This document shows positions 56,319-64,000 of a stretch of 64,000 nt of DNA, one piece after another. Each line of letters opens with the position of its first letter. Within the stretch, counting starts at the first letter, position 1. The notes beneath the pieces were generated by a model. That model did not search any database. It worked only from the letters and a program-made list of their open reading frames with translations, and was not told the origin of the DNA. The stretch is from Daphnia carinata (Eukaryota; Arthropoda; Branchiopoda; Diplostraca; Daphniidae): positions 8,680,001 through 8,744,000 of the forward strand of contig NC_081335.1 of the NCBI RefSeq assembly GCF_022539665.2. The letters run 5' to 3'. Made by a program: the position numbers and the translations under genes.

Positions 56319-58693
56319 TTATTGATAAAGACTCCTCCGTTTGTCTGTGATACATGTATAATTTGTTAAACGCGGCCATCGTTGTATTTTCCCACCCCAA
56401 AAGATCAAACTATCTTTTCCACTAGAAAAGTCAACAATGAAATATGAAACTAAATAACCGACGGCGAGAACAGCAAATGCTCCCGTCAAATTGGGCAATG
56501 TTAGTCGTACGCGTGGAATTTTTTCCTTTTTGATAATGCGGTAGTCTTCAATTTGGCTCGAGCAAGGCCTAATGTCAGGCTTCAACTTTTTATCCCAAAA
56601 CAGAATCAGCCCAAATTCGTGGAGTGTCAACGTCCTGCGGAAAATGTTAAAGTAAACTATTATTTTTTTAAGTCATAAAAATTACATGAAAACAACCCAA
56701 TTATTTGCTTTCATAGATAAATGATTCAAACACTATTACCCTCGATTGAATTCCTCCAAGTATGGACTTCCCTTGGCCAGGCCCCACATGAGGGCAAAGT
56801 CTTTTACTAGTTCACCACCTATGGCCAGGTAGCATTTTCTTGTAGTTTGGTACTCTTGTTTAAGCACAGCTAGTAAAGCCAGATCACTATTTGCCATTAT
56901 CAAGAGTTCAATGACAATTTTTGTGCCAATCTCAAAATGGTTGAAGTTGACCACAATATGACGTTTATAACGGTGAAAGAATAGACAAAAGGCGTCACAA
57001 GAGGAATTAACAATCAGCAAAGCAATGGCTTTTACTTATGGAGCCATAGATTGTGCCAGGAATAAATCCATCGCAGCAGGTTAACCATTTTGTTACCGTG
57101 GTGCCATCCCATCTTTCATTCTTAAATCGTACTTAATTTCAGAGTGATACATACGTTCACGTAAACATGCCGAGGGGGTGTTGATTTCACCATGTCAACA
57201 CACTGCTTTGAAGAGTTACACCTCGACTGCGGATAGGCTCGTAACTTGTCTCCGAGCGCCTGAAACAATCCAGATTGTGCAGACTGCAATAAAAAAAAAG
57301 AGTATTTTGGAACGTTAGTGGATTTGGTTAGCTCTCCTATAGTCATCGGAAACAAAGGAAAATTTCACTACCATAAAAAGGCTATCGGGACCCTGGTCTC
57401 TGTCGACGACGAGATGGACTTTGGATTTCTGGGCAAGCGCTTTCATTGAACTGACGAGTGGCATTGCAAGGCGCTTGGCTGTCACGTATGAGATGAGGGT
57501 GCTGTTGTAGCTATTGACGAGCACAAGGGTCAGTAAGCACCACGCCCCTATTACAAGGCGGATCGACGTCAGGATGTATGATAAGTATCCGCCTAGAAAT
57601 TATAAACAAGACGATTAATCATGTTGTAGATATCTATGTCTTTATTAAAAATAATCAATACCAACGCGAGAATTTGATGCATGTGTTGTACCTTGATTTA
57701 ATAGTGTGGCCAACAAGTACACGACGATGTTTCTGTTTGCATTCATTGTGTCCTTTTCCTTCACAATGTATCTTTCTCTCGTTATCAAGAAGAGATCAAA
57801 GCAACGCAAGACTACCAGAACTGCTCCGGTTGCTATTCCAAGCGCTATCCATACCTTTTCAAAGAATTCATTAATTCGTATAAGCAAAGTCGACAACGAA
57901 AAAAAACAATTGATTGAATATTGTACAACTGATTGGATTACTAACCCAGTACTGAAACGGCCTGATGACGGCGTGTTTCGTAAGGGTTCCGGCGTGGGTA
58001 TCACGAACCATAATCGTGAATACGAAAATAGGTGGACAAAATCTACCAGGCGATTAGGTGAACCGAGTGGCTCTATCGCAGCTGTGATGACATCCCTTGC
58101 CTGAAATAATGCATATAACCATTACTAGCATCAAATGCGAAAACCTTGTGGCTCATTCAAAAGGTCATTGACGCTGTATGTAAAAACATACTCCACTTAA
58201 TATGTAGACCAAGCCACCAGGCTGATGGGGTGCTCTGTTCTTCTCCATGTCTGAAACATTTTTGTTGACGAAAATCGTATAACTGCATGACAAATGTATA
58301 GAATTAAAACGATAGATTAAAAGCCAATTTACAACGTGACATACTCAAATGTGTATCGAAGTGAAAACCAGTCGAGTATCAAGGGGAAAAAGCCAAATTG
58401 GCTACTCTCTTGGCCAGGCATTTTCCTTTGGAACAGTACTGAAGAAGAATACTATTTTAAAACATCAACATTATGTACAAATGTACAATAGACGATTTAG
58501 TACAGACAAATGATGTCTTTCGTTGTTTCATATTGTTATTTGTAAATACCTCAATTTGTGAGATTCGAAGATGCGGGTTTCTCTTAGGTGAGAGCCCGTC
58601 GTGTGGCGATAACGGCACGACGCGTTCCAGTAACGCTGACGATAGATGAACAATTCGTATGAAAGCTACCTGCTGCATTCGCGTAGATTTCAT
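56319..58693 (-). pseudogene. Ionotropic receptor (iGluR-like), copy 2, with one-base frameshift
   Basis: Tandem paralogue of the gene at 52888, with the same exon plan. It starts MKSTRMQQVAFIRIVHLSSA. S1: VLFQRKMPGQESSQFGFF, PLILDWFSLRYTF, EPLGSPNRLVDFVHLFSYSR. TM and pore: VWIALGIATGAVLVVLRCF, VYLLATLLNQG, LVNSYNSTLISYV. S2: VVDRDQGPDSLFM, LAIGGELVKDFALMWGLA. Last TM: LTGAFAVLAVGYLVSYFIVD, with a longer tail than copy 1. In the exon at about 57950-58100 the upstream frame reads IPTPEPLRNTPSS. The paralogous ending GTLTKHAVIRPFQYW (copy 1: IIKPFQFW) is in the next frame, so one base is missing near 57986-57995. The other exons checked are open. Whether this is a real pseudogene or an assembly indel is undecided. 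Confidence 0.7.
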
Positions 58694-60487
58694 TGTGAAA
58701 GTACTGCCTTTTTAACAGCACAAATAGCACATTAATGCATCTAAGAGAAACGAAAAGATTTTGCCCCCGTCCGTTTTCGAAACTACTAATTTTATAGGGG
58801 AACATGTTTATTGGAGTTGCTCCAGTTACCTCGGATAGGCATGCGCAGTAGCAACGTCCGAAACCCTTTGTACCAAAAATTCCATGAATATCAATTGTTT
58901 CTTGTAGACATCCTCTTGTGATCAACATCTTCTTCCTATTTCATGTAATCCCACAAGATTGTGAACTGCAATTTGGTTGACTTCTCTTCATCATAACTTT
59001 GCAGATTTTCTCAGCATTTGGTGGAAGTAGTTGCTGGGTACCAGTTGTGCATACAGACAATGTATGAATATCTTAACATGCCTTTTTTTCATCAAGGATA
59101 AGAAAATCAATATTTTCAGGAAAGACGTAATAGATAGAATGAGAAATCACCTTTGTGAATATGGTATGTGTATAGGAATCACATGATATGGTTCAGCTTG
59201 TTCAACAGCTGTACCCACACACTGATGGGGAGTTCTCGTCTTCCACATAGTTGGATATATTTTTGTCCCAGTGGATTGTGGAGCTGTATGAAATATATCA
59301 GGATCACATTCTAAAAAATTGATAAAAAAAGAGATGCAATGTTACGAAATGAAATACTCTAATGCCTATTGACGTGAGAGCCATGGACGAGCATCAAGAA
59401 TAACCCTAACATGCCGACCCCATTCTATTCGAATAATACTTAGACTAAATACTTTTAGAACAATACCATTATGAAATAAAGCACAGCTGTAAGAATATTT
59501 GGCCTAGAAAATACAGTTACCGTTAAACTTATTATGGATGTGATTCTCTCCAATCTCGGTGTAAAAGTACAATGTCTGAAGTAAAACTTTTTCTTTAGGG
59601 CCGACATGTGTTTCCGCCATGATGAGACTGCAGACGACGGCTGTAGTGACCTCGTGACAGGCTTTACGTAGACACGACATTCTTCGAGCTGCATCCATGT
59701 TAAATTGGAGTAGTTTAATCTTACGATCTCGATTCTTAGATGGGTAAGAGTGCTTTTTCCCATTAATAAAGCAAATACAACGCCCACTATCGTTCATATA
59801 AAAAATTCTGTAAATACCAATTGCTTTGAATGTCAGAGTACGTTTGGAACTATCACCTTGATTTTGTGTGTGCGCCTCGAAGATTTCAGTTGCATGCTAG
59901 CTGAATGCAGTCGTGCCAAGATTTTACCTAGCCCTTTCTTGGGCTTTCCCAACACATGGCGACAATGTGAAACTCAACTCTTGTCATCAGGTACATATGC
60001 ACATAGATTATTTTTAAATTTGTTGTGCATGCAGCCATTTTTACCATTATGTTGGGTTAGTAGAGTTTTTAAGAGTGGTCTTCAAAAATTTTTATCTGTA
60101 GCAGACATTAGAACAGCAAACGTTTGGTTACTAGGTATGCAAACAAGAAATATCTTGAGGCTATGGCTAGCAGGAAACAGTCTGCAAGACAATGGATAAG
60201 ATTTTCTTTCTTACCTAGACAATGAGTGTCTAGTAAATTACAAGAAGGTGTACGTTTGATTTCAACACCTCTGTTTATTAACATTGAAAGAGGTAAGCTG
60301 TTTTTATTTTTTTACTTAAGATATTCTGAATCACACATTTTCTCTTCCAGGAGTCCAAGTTACAGGCTACATTTATCATTAAATAAATAATTGTTTTCTT
60401 TTTAAAGGAACATAGTAATATCGCTGGCTTTTTACGCGCCTACAACATGTCGAATTGGACCGAATTAAGTCTTGACTTAGGCATACG
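58694..60487. other. Intergenic; duplicated 5' flank of ionotropic receptor copy 2
   Basis: Left part resembles the 5' flank of copy 1. Open frames at 59455-59797 (minus) and 59750-60199 (plus) overlap and have no recognised product; I do not call either. Confidence 0.4.
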
Positions 60488-61491
60488 TTAAATCGTTGGT
60501 AATGTAGTAGCTGGTTCCAGCGTCTCAGTCTGATTATTAATCTTGTCTAGTTGGCTGTCAGTAACGACTGTTTCATTACGAAGGAACTTGAACGTGGCCT
60601 GCCATCGAGCTGATTCCAACTCCGGTGATGGAATCACCGTCGTATAACTGTCATTGGTGGTGAAGTTTGCATCGATCGTGAAGTTGGCTTCGGTCGTGAA
60701 CTTAACGTCGGTCGTGAATTTGACATTCATTCGGCCTGAGGAAGACGTGATCGGGTACGGAATGATGTGTCTTGTCAAGCGGAATTCAAATAGTTCACTT
60801 TCTCCATCGGATACCTGTAAAATGTAAAGATATTAATATTATTTATTGGTTAACAGTATTTTGAAAATCGTTTTCACATTAACAGTCACACGGTCGCAGC
60901 ATTGTTCCACTTTAAATTCCGCAAATGTCAGTTCAATCTTGGCATGTGACGGCGCTTTAATGGTGATTTGGCAATTCATATCTGAATCTATTTCGTTCGG
61001 GAAATTTGAAAACGTGATCGTACCACCATCTTTCGTTAAGTCGCACAGACCACATTGCCCTGCAAAAATGGAACAAACAATTAATTTCGTCCTAGAAGAA
61101 ACATCGATACAGTAGATCAAACAAAAGATTGCATTATTTATTTACATCACTAAAATTTTACCTTGAATGTCACAGGAACCCGAATGTTTAATGAAAGATG
61201 GATCGCTCTGCTTCGTTTCTGATGCAACTTTTAATGGTTTATTTACCCATGATGGAAATGCCCACAGGACAAAAAAGAGAAGCTAAGAAAAAATTAAATA
61301 ACATGAGCATGTATTCAATACCTGATAATACGTCAGCATAAATGGGTAGGAATAATATCACCACTTAAGTTAAAAATTCTAATTTTTTCCTATTGTACAT
61401 GCTAGGATTAATGACACATGAAATTGATATAGAATAATGTTTCACCTACCTCGAAGATCATCGTAAACTGGAATATCGTGTAGAGTATCAT
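60488..61491 (-). CDS. Secreted CUB-domain protein with Thr-rich tail
   Basis: Four exons (61450-61491, 61162-61282, 60878-61059, 60488-60814) encode exactly 223 residues. The signal peptide spans the first intron (MILYTIFQFTMIFE joined to LLFFVLWAFPSW). A single CUB-like domain follows: CGLCDLTKDGGTITFSNFPN, DMNCQITIKAPSHAKIELTF, EFKVEQCCDRVTV joined to VSDGESELFEF. The tail contains short KFTT/NFT repeats (VKFTTDVKFTTEANFTID) rich in N-glycosylation sequons and Thr. CUB domains mediate extracellular protein or carbohydrate binding. With no protease or other catalytic domain attached, it may be an adaptor or matrix protein; the partner is unknown. The final donor (AAT|gtgaaa) is weak but is supported by frame and CUB continuity. 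Confidence 0.75.
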
Positions 61492-62801
61492 TTGTTTAAC
61501 TGCCACTGAGTGGTTAGGATATTTGGAGCTAAAAATCAGCCATGAAAAGAAAACAAACGAATGAGCTTGTGACACTGTCGATAACCCGGATCACATCGAA
61601 GCCTCCAGAGTCGACAATCTGCACGGACAGACTAAGGTGAGTCGTGGTAATACATTGAGGTCGTCTCCCAATTGCTTCAGGGAGTGTAAATATGGTACAA
61701 ACGGATATTTCCTTACTTTAAGGTTTTTCAGTCTCTTTTGTATTGTGGTCCAAGTAACAATTAACTTGCAACAATCTAAATAAGTGATGCATATTGCAAA
61801 TCATGCTATTAAAATCAGTATTTAATAATTTAAATTTTATTCAGGTGTTGGATCACGCGCTGGTTCGAAGAAGAATGTAACGGTAAACGTAACGGGTCAT
61901 TGAGTCACAACGCCCTGCGCTCTTGTTCCGTCATTGATAGCCCACATACCTACAACCGGTTTGGGAAAGCGCTTGCGGGTTCGAATTCAGTTCGCCACTG
62001 GTAGTTCAAAACAAAACAAAAAATCAACCTTCACTTTCTATATTTGACAAGGACATCGGAAACCTCTGCCTGTAAAAAAGGACACCCTTGAAACGCTGTG
62101 TACTGAGCATGAAAATTGAAATTTGATCTTCGTTAATAGGATTGAAGTACATAGCTGAAATTAATGCTGCATTAGTTCAGCGTCCTTGCAGGTACATGCA
62201 TTTTTTCTCGCTATTATATACATATTGTAATTATAAAGAACATTTAGGTCCTCCCACGTTATTGAAGAGAGTGAACGACCGTGAAGGATAGTCATTTTTA
62301 ATTTTTGGCAATGCAACGTATTCATTTGGAAGTGGAACGTGTGTGCATGACATCATTCGGCTCAATTGCCAATCCAAACATGAGTTTTCGGATATTAATG
62401 CAAAGTTGAGTACCCAGATTAATTTAGTCGACAACTTTTTGCTCCGTTAAAGGTATCCCAAAGTTTTCGCAAAAATTTGTACATTAAATAGAAATTGCAC
62501 ACTCGTACGAGACGGGAAAATGCTTGAACTTAAACAATACTTTTTCTTTTTCCAGATACTTCGCTTTTAATCCACGTCCAACATCCTGCGCAGACATTTA
62601 TATTTCCACTAAGGATTAAATGTATCCAATCAATTCAAGGTAGAAAGCAAAAATGATTTAAAATTGCACATTAATAATAAAAAAAATTTAACTCCATTTA
62701 CAATAACGTAGGAGCTTCATTAAATCCTAAATTTGGCTTTAAATCAAGTTCAGCTTACAAGTGCAAAAAAATCGAGCAATTTCGGAAACAGCTACGTTAA
62801 A
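61492..62801. other. Intergenic, no gene seen
   Basis: Spacer between the divergent CUB gene and the second coiled-coil gene. Near 61970-62005 there is a B-box-like GGGTTCGAATTC without a cloverleaf. No gene. Confidence 0.45.
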
Positions 62802-64000
62802 ATGCCTTTCGAATTTGCGACAAAATCGATGCTGATTCTTCTACTATTCTTGGCGGTTAGTAATTCACAACAGAATGAGACTCTAGATTTGGAACAGATT
62901 CTCACGGAGCAGAACAGTCTTTTCTTTAACGTATCCCAATGCATTTCTTATCGCTACGTTCCTTGTGAATGGGAACACACGAATGACTTCGTGTTATTTG
63001 AGGAAGATGAAGAAACTCTTTTAAATTTCAAGGACAAGTGCATCTCGTATAGGTATATTCCGTGCCAAGACGGTTGGAACGCACTTACAACGGTGTATGA
63101 AAATGAAAAAGAATTTCTTCAAAGGGAAAACAAGAAAACGACACAAAAATCATGGCAGTGCCAAACGGAACAAATTCAGGAAAAGAATGAATCTGACATA
63201 TTACTTAAAAAATTAAACGAAGAAAAGAAGTACCTGGAACTTAATTTTACGGAATGTGTAAACGAAGGAAGAAATCAAGTATCGCTGTTTGTATCAGAGA
63301 TTGCAAGTTGCCAACTTTCAAATCAGTCCTTACAGGAGAATATGAATATCAGTGAAACAAAGAAAAATACCTTGAAATCAGATTTGGATTGGTGTTTGAT
63401 AGATGAAGAAAATCAAACATCAACCAGTATGGCTGACATGCGAAAATGCCACCAAACATCCTTATTGTTAACTGAAGCGAATTCAACTTGCCATTTAGAA
63501 AAGATGAAAACAGAATCGAACTATTCTACATGCGTAAGTGATGGAAAAAAAGAATCAATGCAGTTTGAAATCGACTTAAACAATTGCCAAGATCAAAGTG
63601 ATAATATTAGCTTGCAAGTTTCATACTGTGAAAGTGAAAACAAAGAAAAAGAACTCAGTCTGATTGTATGCCAAAGCGAAATGAAAAACAAAACTTTATT
63701 TTATGAAACTCAATTAGAAAATTGTCAAAAGTCAAGCAATTCATCAGATGTTAAACTTTTAAGCTGCGAGACCAAACAAACCAAAATTAAATTCAACCTG
63801 ACAGAATGTTTGACAGAAGGTAAAAAAAACATGTTGAGGTTTCAGGATGAAATAGAAAACTTTCAAGCTTTGAATGATTCCCTGAATGAAAAAAATCTGA
63901 ACTGCCAAAAAGAAAAAAATTACATTTTATCCAATTTGGCCAAATGTTCTAATGAAGTGCTCAATAGATCGTTAGTCTTGGAATCCCAAGTGAACCAGTT
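62802..64000 (+). CDS. Second secreted Cys-repeat coiled-coil protein, cut by the window end
   Basis: The frame is open from ATG at 62802 to the end of the window (399 codons and more) and was therefore missed as a complete frame. The signal peptide is MPFEFATKSMLILLLFLAVS followed by NSQQNET, like the NSQEN of the gene at 48690. There are two copies of the C-I-S-Y-R-Y-x-P-C motif (CISYRYVPCEW and CISYRYIPCQDGWNALTTVYE). Then a coiled coil uses the same 46-residue repeat with Cys at 1, 19 and 33 (NFTECVNEGRNQ ... CQLSNQS ... DWCLIDEENQ ... CHQTS ... CHLEKMK). Sequons are frequent. Whether it also ends in a GT31-like domain cannot be seen here. It is on the opposite strand to its paralogue, with the receptor pair and the CUB gene between them. 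Confidence 0.8.
   Translation, partial: MPFEFATKSMLILLLFLAVSNSQQNETLDLEQILTEQNSLFFNVSQCISYRYVPCEWEHTNDFVLFEEDEETLLNFKDKCISYRYIPCQDGWNALTTVYENEKEFLQRENKKTTQKSWQCQTEQIQEKNESDILLKKLNEEKKYLELNFTECVNEGRNQVSLFVSEIASCQLSNQSLQENMNISETKKNTLKSDLDWCLIDEENQTSTSMADMRKCHQTSLLLTEANSTCHLEKMKTESNYSTCVSDGKKESMQFEIDLNNCQDQSDNISLQVSYCESENKEKELSLIVCQSEMKNKTLFYETQLENCQKSSNSSDVKLLSCETKQTKIKFNLTECLTEGKKNMLRFQDEIENFQALNDSLNEKNLNCQKEKNYILSNLAKCSNEVLNRSLVLESQVNQ

Noticed and set aside
59455-60199. Overlapping frames on both strands right of ionotropic receptor copy 2
   Set aside because: Neither shows a recognisable product. The left one partly matches the duplicated flank, where copy 1 has no equivalent intact frame.
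61960-62005. tRNA-like B box (GGGTTCGAATTC)
   Set aside because: No D-arm, anticodon arm or acceptor pairing around it.
1-64000. CRISPR arrays, bacterial operons, riboswitches or Shine-Dalgarno sites
   Set aside because: The sequence is eukaryotic, with spliceosomal introns throughout. No regularly spaced direct repeats with unique spacers were seen.

Overview
The window looks like nuclear DNA of a branchiopod crustacean, most likely Daphnia or a close relative. The evidence is an arthropod RXR/ultraspiracle gene, an invertebrate-type nitrilase-Fhit fusion, a tandem pair of ionotropic-receptor genes, clip-domain proteases, compact genes with many introns of about 60-90 nt, and AT-rich spacers. 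No assignment was checked against a database.

Layout. From 0.4 to 9.3 kb lie three tandem minus-strand genes for MFSD8/CLN7-like transporters (A, B, C), with an unrelated single-exon type II membrane protein between A and B. From 9.9 to 12.4 kb are a small secreted cysteine-rich peptide gene and a type II glycosyltransferase-like gene. From 13.2 to 23.7 kb is a tRNA cluster (two Ser-TGA in inverted orientation, one Arg-CCG, five Val-AAC) interleaved with two clip-domain serine protease genes; the first has lost two of its catalytic residues. A secreted beta-trefoil-like protein gene lies at 24.4-25.2 kb. From 25 to 32.7 kb is gene-poor DNA holding a possible spliced non-coding transcript, a 338-bp TIR/MITE-like element, a microsatellite and a 15-bp minisatellite.

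The second half holds conserved single-copy genes: a secreted collagen, NitFhit and BCD1/ZNHIT6 head to head, RXR/usp, a brainiac-type GT31 glycosyltransferase and SMARCE1/BAP111. After these come a secreted coiled-coil protein ending in a GT31-like domain, two tandem ionotropic-receptor genes, a CUB-domain protein, and at the right edge the start of a second coiled-coil gene, cut by the window end.

Most interesting points. (1) The pair of secreted coiled-coil proteins is built from a 46-residue repeat with three regularly spaced cysteines; in the complete member the repeat is joined to a GT31-like domain with an altered acidic motif. (2) A clip-domain protease homologue has both catalytic His and Ser replaced by Tyr beside an intact paralogue. 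(3) An 81-bp identical tract shared by two otherwise diverged MFSD8 copies ends exactly at a frameshift. (4) Small frame disruptions occur in four genes (MFSD8 copy A, BCD1, SMARCE1, second ionotropic receptor); these are either real lesions or unpolished assembly indels. Exon boundaries were inferred by eye from GT/AG sites, frame continuity and paralogue comparison.
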